DNA of 64,000 nucleotides from Nigrospora sphaerica. Its lineage: Eukaryota > Ascomycota > Sordariomycetes > Amphisphaeriales > Apiosporaceae. A program made the translations under genes and the position numbers. Shown one piece after another: positions 19,967 through 31,147 of the stretch; positions within the stretch are counted from its first letter, which is position 1, and the number at the start of each line of letters is the position of its first letter. Location of the stretch: NCBI GenBank assembly GCA_018287875.1, contig JAGVVL010000002.1, positions 620,001 to 684,000 of the forward strand, read 5' to 3'. Below the pieces are notes generated by a model. That model saw only the letters and a program-made list of their open reading frames with translations. It was not told where the DNA came from and ran no database searches.

Positions 19967-22945
19967 TCACTTGGCCTCTTCGGGCCCGTCCGTGGCGCGG
20001 ACCTGCGGTCCCGTTGGGATCGGGGGGCCGCCCTGGGGTCCTTGATGTTGGTTGGGACCCTGGTAGCCCTTATAGTTGTTGCCGCCGCGATGCTGCTGAG
20101 GGCCGTACTGGTGCATCTGCGGGCTGGTGCCGAACTGCTGCGGGCTGGGGTTGCTGAAGCCTCGCATGTTGTTCACTGCGCCGCGTGCGTTAGTACCGGC
20201 TGCGCAAGCTGCGACTAGAACCACTTACTCTGTCCCGGCTGCTGGGGGAACACGGGCTGCTGGTACTGCATGCCCGGACTCATTCCGTACATGGGCTGGC
20301 CCTGCTGCGAGCCCTGGTGGACCATCAGGGGAGCCGCTGCCGGCCGTCCAGGACTGGGGTAGCCATTGGCTCCGGGAATCGGCTGCGGAGCTGCGGCGCC
20401 AGGAGGCATGAACTGGTGGCCGGACGGATACATTTGCATCTGTGGGCCGGGCATGCCCTGCGGCGCCATGAAACCGCCCGGCTGCATCATGACGGGCGCT
20501 CCCATAGGCACCTGCTGCTGGGGCATGTACTGGGGATTGTTGGAAAAACTGCGGTTGAAGTGGTTCATCTGCGGCGTGCCGGGCAAGAAGGCGGGCATCT
20601 GCCCGTACGGCATCTGGCCCGGGTTGTTCATGTTGGGAGGGTAGGCCATGGGAACCTGGCCCATGCGCGGCGACGAGTATGACTGCGACGAGTTCGACGG
20701 CATCATCCTGTGATCATCGCCGCCGTTAAAGGGCACGTGAGGCGGTCCATGCTGGCCAGGGTGCATGTGTACCGGCGGTACATGGGGAGAGGGACGGGGT
20801 GGGACATTATGGGCGCCTTGCTGGAGGTGAAATGGGAGTTGGTGCTGGTGAGCCATCTGGGGCATGACGTGGCCGGGGTTCGGCGTCGGTTGGCTCGCAA
20901 AAGGCTGGCGCTCAAAGAACTCGGTGTAGGAGAGACGCATCGTCGACTCGGCCTTCTCCTCCTCCTGGGCCTGCCGCCAGGTCGGGGGGGTATCGAAAGC
21001 AGGCTTGATGCCCTCGTTATCGTCGTAGTTCTTGCCTTGGGGTACAGGCTGTGCTTTGATGTGGGTCAAGATAACGCACTTTTTGGGGTCGACGGCCTTC
21101 CGCTTCTTGGTGATAACCAGCGTTGTGGAGGCGGTGGCAGGAGTCGAGTGCCCATCGGTGGCATGGTTGAGGGCGGATCGGGGGCTGGAACCAGCGCTGG
21201 GGTGGCCGTTGGGGCTGAAGGTGGGAGCGAACACACTGGGCCGGAACTCGTTGCTGTTAGGGTTCAACTTGGGTCCCATGTGACTCGGCATGACCATACG
21301 CCGGGAGAACGGCTCGGCCGCGTTGGCAGGGCCAGTGGGCGGGCGCATGTCACCCATCTTCTGGTTTTCCGCGTTACGGATGCGGTTGGTCAGGTTGCCG
21401 CTGCGGGTACCCTGTGGCACATGCGGCTGAGGACCAGAGTTCCGGTACTGCTGGTACTGCTGGCCATAGTTACCACGGCCAGGCGGGTGGCGCCCACCCT
21501 GGACACCGGGCTGTGGTTGGTTGGTAGCCGGGGCGCCGGTGGGACGAGCCCGATCGGCCGGAGTGTTCTGGGGAATCGGCGTCGGCTGCTGGTTCTCCTT
21601 GGTAACCGCTGGCTTCTTGTCCTTGGCAGCGACTTCGTCTGCCTTCCGGCGCTGGACCTCGGCAGCATCGCGCGCTGCCTTCTCCTGGATCTCACGCTGC
21701 TTGGCCGGGTCCTTGGCAATGATGGAGATGAGGTCGACCGGCACGGGCGTGGGAAGCTTGAAGCTGTCGGCAAATTTCTTCAACTCAATCAGCTTGACTT
21801 CCTTGTCCGCTTTGGCCTTGGTGCTGCGGGCCTTCTCGACATTCGCCCGCTGCTGGTTGGCGAAAGACTTGAACTCCTTCAGCACATCACGTTCAACAGT
21901 GGACGTGGCATTGGGGGCAGCGGCGGCGGCGCCGCCCTCCTTGCCCTGGGGCGAGATGGTGCGGCTAGCGGCAGCAGACGGCTTCAGTGCCGGGGTTGAG
22001 TTCGAGTTGCTGGCCTTGGCCTCCGGGACCTTCTCGGCCGCCTTGGGCTGCGTGTCAGCCTTGGCAGCGTCCATCTTGGGCTCCGGTGTCTTGGCCGGGG
22101 TCGGGGCCGTAGCAGGTGCCTCCGTAGCAGGTGTCACGGTGCGGGCCTTCGGGTCGTCGGCCTTGGCGGCAGGCTTCTGTGTCTTCAGCTGGGACGAGAT
22201 GATGGCCGGGTCGACGGGTGCGCCCTTGACGCTCGAAGTTGCGGTGGGTGCTCTTCTAGCCGGGGGCGTGTACTTGTTCTCGCGGTTGCTGTTACCGGGC
22301 AGGGGCGGGAAGTCCTGTCGCTTAACTCCGCTGTACCTGAAGGGATTGCATGTTAGTAAGGCCAACACGGGGAGCGAGGCAGATGAGAACAACATACTTG
22401 TCCTCCTCATCGCCGCCGCGGTCGTTTCCACCAACGAAGTCCATTATTCGCTCCTCAGCCACATGTGACGTCGTGGCGGCACTGCGCTCAATCTCGCGGG
22501 CCTTCTTGTCGGCTGCAGCCATGCGCTCGCGGTACTGCGGGTGGCTCTTGTCAATCTGTGTGGTGTAGATATTCTCGTCGTAGTCGGTCTTGAGGCCAAA
22601 TAGCTTCTCGTTGGCCGAGAACTGGTCCCAAGTGCCGCTGGCCGAGGGCTTATCCAGGGTATCATTGAACTTGTCGGCAGCGTCGGGCACCCATCGCTGC
22701 AACATCCGCTCGCCACCCTGGCGGCCCGATGAAATGGCACTGTCGGTGCGGAAACCGCCGGCAGCGCCTGGACAGGTGAACGTCAGTTTCTCTCCGGAAG
22801 CACATTGTAGGCGGGGCCGAGGCATACCGTTCTGGCCCTTTCCAGCCATGTTTCTGCCGTCGTTCTTCTGAATTGGCATGCTCGAAATATCCTTCTTGTG
22901 GTGACCGTTGGTTGCTTCTGCGCCCGCCTTCTTGCCCTGTACCAT
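19967..22945 (-). CDS. PBP1: Ataxin-2 homologue / poly(A)-binding-protein-binding protein PBP1
   Basis: Four exons: 22945..22828, 22767..22398, 22336..20229 and 20175..19967. Donors are GTATGC, GTATGT and GTAAGT, and the last intron has a clear ACTAAC branch point. The product is 934 residues. The LsmAD domain is at about 86-168 (TWDQFSANEKLFGLKTDYDE, then EEDKYSGVKRQDFPPLP). A PAM2 motif for binding the MLLE domain of Pab1 is at about 519-531 (KLNPNSNEFRPSV). The rest is low complexity: an Ala/Lys/Thr/Pro region, a charged helix near 310-350, and a Pro/Gln/Met/Gly-rich prion-like C-terminal half. Ataxin-2 proteins assemble in stress granules and regulate poly(A) tails and translation. The fourth exon was added because the third otherwise ends abruptly after its donor and the downstream frame has typical ataxin-2 tail composition. 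The usual Lsm domain ahead of LsmAD is not found; the N-terminus begins MVQGKKAGAEATNG. Confidence 0.87.
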
Positions 22946-24730
22946 CCTCGGGTGGGGGTGGGTCGGGCGATACGAGGCTTCGATAGATGCCGGGGGGCCT
23001 CGCCGTATGCAAGGGAAATTGTGTTGGTCCCAAGGTCCCTATAAGACGGCATGTGAGTACAAGAACAGTAGGCGGGCGGACAGGCGCGGGCGATGGGGCG
23101 GACAGCTGCAATGGAGGGGGGGGGCAGCTCGAAGGGGGGGCAGATCCAAGCTCAAGAAAACTGCCGCCGTTCGTGCAAGCAGTGGTGTGGCGATGAATAA
23201 TGCAGCAGCGGCGATGATGGTTCGCAAGGTGCACATAGTCAGACGCAGGGTTTTGGCGACCCTGGGGCAAAGAGCCAAACGGAGGCCACGTGAAACGCGC
23301 GAGTCTGGAGGAACCGGAACTTACTGTGAGGGCGGCAAAGGATCAGGGGTGTGTGTTCCTGTCCTAGGACTCGAGGCTGCTCGCGGCGACACGGCAAGCG
23401 TGTTTGGCGGAGTAGGTCGGTGAGGTCAATGGACGTCCAGAGTCCCGTCTCCCTTGGGGGCTACGGGAAGGCAGCTGGAGATCTGTGGGCGGTGGGAAGA
23501 GGACGGCGTCAGCTCATGGGAACGAATGCAAGAAAGTTCAAAGGGTATAGGCGAGCTGCGCGCGCGCAAGGAGTGTCGGTCAACGGGGGAAAGAAACAAA
23601 AGGACGGGGAGAATGGGTAGCAGCAAGCTGCCTGCTGAGATGTTGCGAATGGCAACAAATCAGGGGAATTAGGCGGATGGGGGGTGGAGGGGAGACGGGG
23701 AGCGGGGGGAGAGAAGGGGAAGAGGGTTCAGCGTGGAAGGAGGCTTTGTGCTGGCTGGGCAGGCGAAGCGGGTTGAGGGTGGTGTTGTTGACACGGCGCA
23801 ACCCCAAGGTGAGGTGATGGAGGGAAGTAGCCAGAAAAAAAGTGGTCTCGGATGGGGCCAGGATGGATGCGGGAGGTCCAGGGCCAGGTCCAGGTCCAGC
23901 TGCTCTTCACGCTGCTACTGCTGCTTGCGGCTGCTGCGGGCAGCTTGACGACCTCTCAAAACGACAGGGACGAGTGACTGGGGGGGTTGGGCTTGAGGGA
24001 GGCAGGACACAGGAACTGGAAGGGCCGCAGGAAGCAGCAGGAACAACAGCACGCACACTGACCACTTTGACAACGGGCCGGGGTACAGAATTGGATGTGT
24101 TGTTGCGAAAGTGAGAGGCGCGGGGGCGAAGGCGGTGGCAGGCGGTACTGCAACTGCAACAACTGCAGGCGGGCAGGCGGGCAGACGGGCAAACAGGCGC
24201 AGGCGGCCGAGGGGGGAGGTAGGTAGCTTGGAACATGCAACGGAATGGATGGCAATGGGATGGGATGGACGGGATGGGATGGGACTCCGGCACGGGGTGA
24301 GGAGAGTGGGAAGGGTCCAGCAGGTGGGCTTGTTTCGTGTCTCACCTCGGAAAAGATGGGCTGTGCTCTCGGTTGTCTGCTAGCAGTGCTGCTGGGCGAT
24401 CGCCGGCACATGAACTACCTCCCACTTCTTCTCTTTTCCTCTCTCTCTCTCTGTGTGTGTGTATCGTACCGTGGCCTCCCCGTATTGTGACCAGACGTAG
24501 CGATAGGATGGGACAGGGCGTTGAAAAGAGCTTCCACTGCTGCTGTCCAGCTCGGGTCTAGTAACTCGCGCTGCTACTGCGCTCGACGGGTCCCCGGTTC
24601 GGGCGGCTCTGCTCTCAAGTGGTTCCGTGGCCCAGCGGGAGGGAAAGCGCTGCTCGAACCTGACTCGACGATTCGGGGGTTGAGGGAGGATAAAAAGTTG
24701 GGGGGGGGGGGGGGGGGGGGGGTTAGTCTG
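22946..24730 (-). promoter_or_regulatory. Long pyrimidine-rich upstream region of PBP1
   Basis: On the PBP1 coding strand this region is strongly CT-rich, with long pyrimidine tracts at about 23680-23730 and 24420-24470. It includes GGGATGG-type repeats at 24254-24282. It probably contains the promoter and a long 5' UTR, possibly with an intron. I looked here for a missing Lsm exon and found none. Confidence 0.4.
24700..24722. repeat. Homopolymer of 23 G
   Basis: An uninterrupted run of 23 G on the plus strand, the longest homopolymer in the window. Runs of this length are length-unstable and able to form quadruplexes; it could also be a sequencing or assembly artefact in length. Confidence 0.9.
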
Positions 24731-27700
24731 AGGTGATGTGGGTAAACCGGGAGAGGATGGAGGAGGAGGAATGGGTACGGAGTAATGGTGGGCTGAATGA
24801 GTAGCGGGCTGGCGAGAGCTTGCTGTTGCTCCCGTTGGTGGTGCTGGCTCGTCACCCCGCGGTATCTATCCCATGGACTTCCCGTATAATAATCCATACC
24901 TAGTACCTAAGGAGGTCGTCGGCACGTTTTATGAGACCTCGTTCAATGCATGGGATCCCGAGGCGACAGACACCCACGGATACATCGTTTTCGCAACATA
25001 GAAACAGGTATATTTGCTCCGGCTTTAGCCTGCCCAGTCCAGTACAGTCCAGGTTCTTCAGCTTGGATGCCTCGTCTACCTCACACTCCCGCCGCCACGC
25101 GCATTGGAACTCCACGCATTCATTCACATTAAATCAAATTCAATGGGACAGTGTACAGCCAACCCTCCAAGGGCGCTAAAGCCAGAAACAGATTGGCCGG
25201 CAGCTATTGAAAGAGGCACTTCCACAGACTTCTTGGCTGGCAACGAGGCGAATTGAGGAATACGCCGCCATATTCCTAGCAGCCCCAGCTGCCAGCTCGA
25301 TACCTGGTCCGGTGGGTGGCCACCCGGCCGTCCGCCAATACATCCCGTGCAGCCTAGCGCATACGAAGCTCCGGGGTAGATTACGTACAACGACACGGAC
25401 CCAATTAGACTCGGCATCGATTGCGCTCTGCCTCAGTATAGCGGGGAGCGGTGATGTTGAGTCAAAGGAAACGTGCTCGCTGAGTTTTAGTCGTAGCAGG
25501 ACAAACGAATATATGTCGGCAAAATTGCTCAGGTAACGAAGAGGCCCTTCCCTTGCGTGTGTTGGACCAATACCACGTACGTAAGTACATACCTAACGTA
25601 TCTACAACTTGGATGCTTCGCGGGGTGGGCAAACGGGCACGCCCCACCCCCTCTTCGCGCAGCAGCGAAATCGAAGCTCACTCCTGAGCGTGAGGGGCAA
25701 CTATTCTTGAGTGACGGCCGGGTCCATGGTTACCTCAGTGCTGGGGGACGCAGCGTTACCTTCGGACCCGATGGCCTTTTCCGTGTCCTGTTTGTCAAAA
25801 TCCCGAGGTGAAGCAGGTAGCTTGGGAAAGCAACAGCAAGGGAACCATAACCAAGAATGAGGCTTTCCCGTTCTACCGTTCGTCCGAAATAACCTTCAAG
25901 CTCACACTCCGAAGAGTGATGAGCCTTCTTCCCCCAGCACCGAACTATTAGCACGGCACGAAAATGGCCCCCGGGACTCACGATACCGGCGAATTAATGG
26001 TCGGCTTGCCGTCGACGTTGGCATCGCTGGCTGGCTGTTGGGCCCAACGGTGTTCTTGTGCGTGTCGCTCTTCGTACCTACATCTAACATGTAGCAGCAC
26101 CCGCCTCTTTGATCCTCGGGCCACCCGGACACGTGTGTTTTTCTGCACCGACTCCTACCACGCCAGACTAAGACACCGGCGTTCATAGCGCCGCGCTCAA
26201 CAACGCTGACGGATACGATGGCCAGTTTGACCGTGTCTCATTATAGAGAGTCGTTGGTGTCATCATGGAAACTTAGCCATTCTATGGCCGTTCTCTTTAT
26301 ACAGTCGGTCGGGTGGACTTGATCGGGAATCCATGGCGAGACGGGCCACGGAATCGCTCGCCGGGTCGACACGTGGGGAAAGGGAGGGAGGAGAGAAATA
26401 AACCGAGAGAGAGAGCGTACATGTGCTACCTTGACGTGAGATATACGACTAAAAGGCTACCATCGAACAGAAAAGGTGCCCACCCATCGCATCGTGCAAC
26501 GAGGGTGGGGCTAGGACACTCAACTACAAGCTATGTCTTGGGGTGCGTGGAGGTCCCTGTAAGCGGATGCTTCTCAAGAGGCGATAGGCAGACCGCCATG
26601 GATGAAGGCTGTCAGGTGTAGAAACCAGGTAATAGTCTGCGAGTCCCGGCAGAGTTATTGAGCCCATGCGGTGTGCGCGCAGGTCGTCTTCGCCCACCGG
26701 CAGCAGAGACACGGGTTTCCGTGTAGCGAGAGAGGTGCGGCAGCGGTGGCATGAAGCCAATTCATCCCAAGATGGGTGCACACAGCAAGCATCCTCGAGC
26801 AGGCATGTACCCTTGTATTTGATGTAGATATTGAGGTTATTAGTCGGTCGTGCTGGTGGGAGCCATCTAGACCAATGGACGGGGTTCGGTTAATTCCCCG
26901 ACGAGACCTAAGCCTAGCCCGCGATGCAACCCCCTGTCCCGTCCCGTCCCTTTCGCGATGAGGGCAGGGCACCCTTTTTTTTCCGTCTCCCGCGCTTGGG
27001 AGTCCGGGCACCCGATCAATAACTCATCGAGGCAATCGTGGGCGGTCTTCGGTCCAGCAAGTGGCCGGCACGTCGGCGCCGGCGCGTGCCGGCCTAGCGG
27101 GTACGGTGGGAAGAACCTGGTCTGGTTGGTTTCCCCCTTCCGCATTGAGAATACACATTGCCAGCACGCGACAATTCATCCACATCGTCTGATTCACCTC
27201 GACGGGGACGCCTCAATAACGACTCCGCTTCGTTGTGTGTTTGCTCGCTAGGCCCTGGTCGGATCGGCGCTTCTCCTCTCACAGCCGACCCACATTCCGG
27301 GCCTCTGCAGCTTATTCGTTGTCTCTCCGATAATGGCAGAATAAAACGAACATCGGGTAAAGCAGTGCCCAATAAGTGACGGCCGGCTATCCTGACGACA
27401 AGCCACACGGTTCTTTGTCCTTCCTCCCTCCCCCGTCAGGCTCGCTCGGTTCCTGCCTGCAGAGAGGCCTTGCTTGCAGCCTGCAAGCCATTCCCATCTG
27501 CACACCTGGTGCCTCGCGTGTCCCGGCCTTCTGGCTACTGACGAGTCAGCAGCCGGGCTCTCGCCCCAAACCCGGCTTGCGCTGTGAATGCGGTCCAATA
27601 CGCCCTACCAGAAGGATATTGCCATGACCTGCTGCTGTTGGCCGGTTTCACCTCGACGCAATCAGTCCGACTGGACCTTGCCGAGGTGGAGGAGGGCGAC

Positions 27701-29562
27701 GCGGCAAACGAAGTCGCCTGTTCTGTCCATGTATAATCACCGGTGCTCCTGAACTCGGACTCTGTGGTGGTATTCGTGCTGCTGATCTGCAGCGGCTATC
27801 TGCCGACCTTTACTCTGGCTGTGTCTCAGGGAATCCTCCGCGGGACCGCCGTCAATCGACATCATGGCTCTGATTTTGTTTCTCCCCGTTCCAAACTCAT
27901 TCGAGAGATCAAAGTCTCAGCCCAGCGTTATTGCGATCGAGCCCAACCGTCCCCCCTTCCCCTGCTCGTCCGCTCTCGCTCCTGGACGGTCGGGATTTCG
28001 TTGCCGTGCGAATCGTCCGCCACACCCACCCGATCCCCACGTTGCCCGCTTGGAACAGGCACCCCCTAGACTTGATCGCGGACCCGACTTTTGAGGATCG
28101 GGCGAGCTTGCGATTCCCGGTAGATTGAACCGAGACTACCAACTGCGCTGAGAGACAAAACAGACTCTTCTCCCCACGTTTCCCGCACCGGCACAATCGG
28201 CATGCGTGCTTACGCACCTCTTCTTTTTATATCTGGAGCTGGAGGGGGGCGGAGGTAGGGGCGGAGTAGAGCAGCCGGATACCCCCACGTCAAGTGATAG
28301 CCCCCATTGCTCACCTGTCATTCAATGTTCTAGCAGATCCTGTCAGCCTGCGCAGGGCTCGCCTTACCCGGCACAGCCTACTGGACGGATTGGCCGAGTC
28401 ATCACCCAGCACGAGCCGGGGAAGCAATGTGAACCTCCTCTTTCCCTTCATGGTGACTCGCCGGCAGTAAAGGCACGATGCCCAATCTCTATATCTTTGG
28501 CTATATTCGCATGGCCGCCCTAGAGCGATCAACGTATTTCCGACTGGTAAGAAGAAAGGACTCGAGGGTTGGGGCGAAGCATTAGTCAAGGCCCCAGTGA
28601 TCTGATGAGTAGCAGGTCGCCATGGGGTTATACATAAACCTCGAAAATTCCCCGCTTACACAGAAGAAAGGTGAGACTACGCTGCCCTATCGCTGGTCTG
28701 ATATGTCGGCTGCCATTACCTCACAGGTGCTGTTATGGCATCAACGGTATAGGCGGAGCAGGATGGCCAGAATCGCATTCCAGAGCGGATTCTCAGTGTA
28801 CGTTTCGGTGGCTTGCAGGAGTGGGAATCCCCTCATTTTCATAGATATCTCGTGATGTTTACGCCAACGAGAAAAACTACCTACATCCATAGGTGCACAC
28901 ACCGGCCTCTCCATATTACAGATGATGCACAATGAAAGAGTACTCGAGGCCACGAGTAATTGCGGCTACTAGACCTCTCCTGACGTGCACCTCTTTCTTC
29001 GCCATCACGACCCTCATACCTTCCATTCAACCAACTACAAACTAGACTAGTTGATACAAAGCTTGCCAGTAGTATCCCCGTCCAGCGTTATGTGCAATTA
29101 AATACCATGCCGGTTTTATCATGGACGCGCTTAGTTAACGTCAGCCCTGAACTCCGGGCTGCTTTGGTCGCCGGGCACAATTCTTTCCGAAAGAAGGATA
29201 TACGCTGCCCGACGGATAAGGGATAGTGCTGGAAGCTTCACTTAGACACGTGACTGGACTTGATTTCTCACAAATCATTTCCCGTCGCGAAGAGTGGTCG
29301 TTGCGAGATGAGAAGTATGTGGCGTAGAGCATTAACAATTGCACCTGGACTAACATGGCACATAGACATCGATTTGCGTTCATCTATTCCTTCTCGACAT
29401 ATTAGCTCTTTCAAGGATGCCAGGGTGCCACTATAAAGCACGTCAGTGGAAACCGAGTAGGTTTATGGTTGAGGGTTCTTCACCAACATGGTTCCTGAGA
29501 ATAACCAGCCGCCCAACCGAGTTTCACGTGCTTCCGAACCAAGCAAACCGGGAACCCTCATA
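24731..29562. other. Gene-poor stretch
   Basis: About 4.8 kb in which no open frame on either strand resembles a protein and none has a convincing exon structure. The base composition is lower in GC than the genes but not strongly AT-rich, so an extensively RIP-mutated transposon is not obvious. I see no terminal repeats, tRNA or 5S gene. Confidence 0.45.
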
Positions 29563-31147
29563 TCACAAAAACCAGGACCGCAGCCACCAAGCGGCATGGA
29601 GGCCGACGTAGGCGAAGGGCTGAAGCAGGGCAGGCATGTCGAGGCGCATATGGCATAGTAAGGCGGTGGGGAAGACGCGGCGGACGTCGCCGTCGGTGAA
29701 CAACCAGAGGCGCGTGACGTCGTGCGAGAGTTCTTGGTACTTGGCCATGCGCGGGAACATGTCCTCCTCGAACCGCCGCACCTGCTCGTCGAGCTCGTCG
29801 GCCATGCCGCCGCCGCCCCTGTTTGCGCCGTCGTCATCGTCGGCGGCGGCGTTGTCTGGAGGCGGGGAAGCGCGGACGGCCCGGACAATGGCGGCCGCGA
29901 GCAGCCGGGCGTCGTCGAGCCCCACATTGACGCCCTCGCCGGCGAACGGTGGCATGAGGTGCGCCGCGTCGCCGATGAGGGTGAAGCCGCGACGGTGCGG
30001 CCAACGCCAGCCGACGGGGAGCACGTAGTGGTTCTTGGGCTCGCACGTGGCGCGGGCTTTCTCTATGGCCTCACACAGGGCCGGACTCTGCACGGTTCAT
30101 ACAGTCCACTGTTAGCAAGGTGAGGAAAAAATTGGGAAACGGTGGCAGGTTCTTTTGGTCCCCGGGCGGTCGGGCCTCTCTCGCTTTTTCATACCCAGTC
30201 GTGCATTTGCGCCAGGATATCGGCCCGGGCCCGGTCGGGATCGTGGGCCGGGCCCGTCTTCGTCGCGAGCCAGTCCTCGGGGGCGCGGAAGGACCAGGTA
30301 ACGTGCAGGCTGCCGTCGCGCAGCTCCTGCACCGAGAGCTTCTGGCCCTCGTGGTGCGCGAACAGGTTGCCGCCGTTGACAAGCCGGCGCAGGGCGGGCG
30401 CCGTCGCGGCGGCGTCGGCAATGCTCAGCAGGTAGTAGCCGAGGCCGAGGGGGCGCGGCCGCACGTCGGTTAGGTGGTTCCGGACCTTGCTCCAGGCGCC
30501 CTCACAGCCCACGACCAGGTCGTAGCCCGACGCCGCGGTGCCGTCGGCGAAGACGAGCGTCCCGTCGTCCTCGACGCGTCGGAGCCGCCGGCCCCAGCGG
30601 ATCGTCGCCGCCGGCAGCGACTCGGTAAGCATCCGCCGGAGGTCGGACCGATCGATCTCGGGCCTCTCACCCGTGCCGGCCTTGCCGGCCTTGCCGCCCC
30701 CGTACCTGAGCAGGACGGTGCCGTCCTTGTCTGTCCACGTGTAAGCGTCCGCTTCGTAGCTAGCTAGGCTCTTGAACTGATCAAATAGTTGCGCCTCCTT
30801 CACAGCGGCTAGCCCTGTCTTGGGGTGCAAATCCAGCGTTCCTCCTTGCTGCAGGCACCGGCGTCAGCGTGGGCCCAGCTAAAGTATTCGGACATGATGT
30901 TTTGGGGTGTTTCTTAGCCAGCATGACAGAATGTAAAGGCTAGCGGTGGCCACATCATGGTCTCCGGGTCCCATGGGCAAGGGGGCGGAACCCGTCTAGA
31001 ACGCTGAGAGTGGCTTACGGAACGGTAATCAGGGCTCTCATCGCCTTCATATACTGTGACAGGGATGTCCGATAGCGACAGCATACGTGCCAGCATGCAG
31101 CCAACGGGGCCGGCGCCAATGACGGCTACCTTGGGTGATGCCATCAT
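29563..31147 (-). CDS. FAD-dependent aromatic-type monooxygenase
   Basis: Three exons: 31147..31019, 30848..30195 and 30087..29563. Donors are GTAAGC and GTATGA, acceptors CTGCAG and GTGCAG, all in phase 0; 435 residues. The FAD-binding Rossmann motif is GAGPVG at 11-16. The DRxxL-type segment (PEIDRSDLRRML) and the second FAD/ribityl motif LIGDAAHLMPPFAGEGVN (GD at 300-301) are both present. This is the layout of single-component group A flavoprotein hydroxylases of the p-hydroxybenzoate hydroxylase/TetX type, which use NAD(P)H and oxygen to hydroxylate small aromatic or polycyclic substrates. The sequence QGGTLDLHPKTG is common in fungal TetX-like members. The C-terminus ends in a hydrophobic, Trp-rich segment (HAAWWLRSWFL) that may touch a membrane. 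The substrate cannot be predicted, and no biosynthetic backbone gene is nearby. The start could be either of two adjacent ATGs (31147 or 31144). Confidence 0.88.

Noticed and set aside
20710..22468. 429- and 315-codon plus-strand frames over PBP1
   Set aside because: Antisense shadows of the Pro/Ala/Gln-rich PBP1 exon 3.
27743..28069. 108-codon frame with a hydrophobic N-terminus, considered as a small secreted effector
   Set aside because: It starts at GTG rather than ATG, has few cysteines and no supported exon; not enough to call a gene.
24731..29562. Idea of a RIP-mutated transposon in the gene-poor block
   Set aside because: The block is not strongly AT-rich and I saw no terminal repeats, target-site duplication or transposase remnants.
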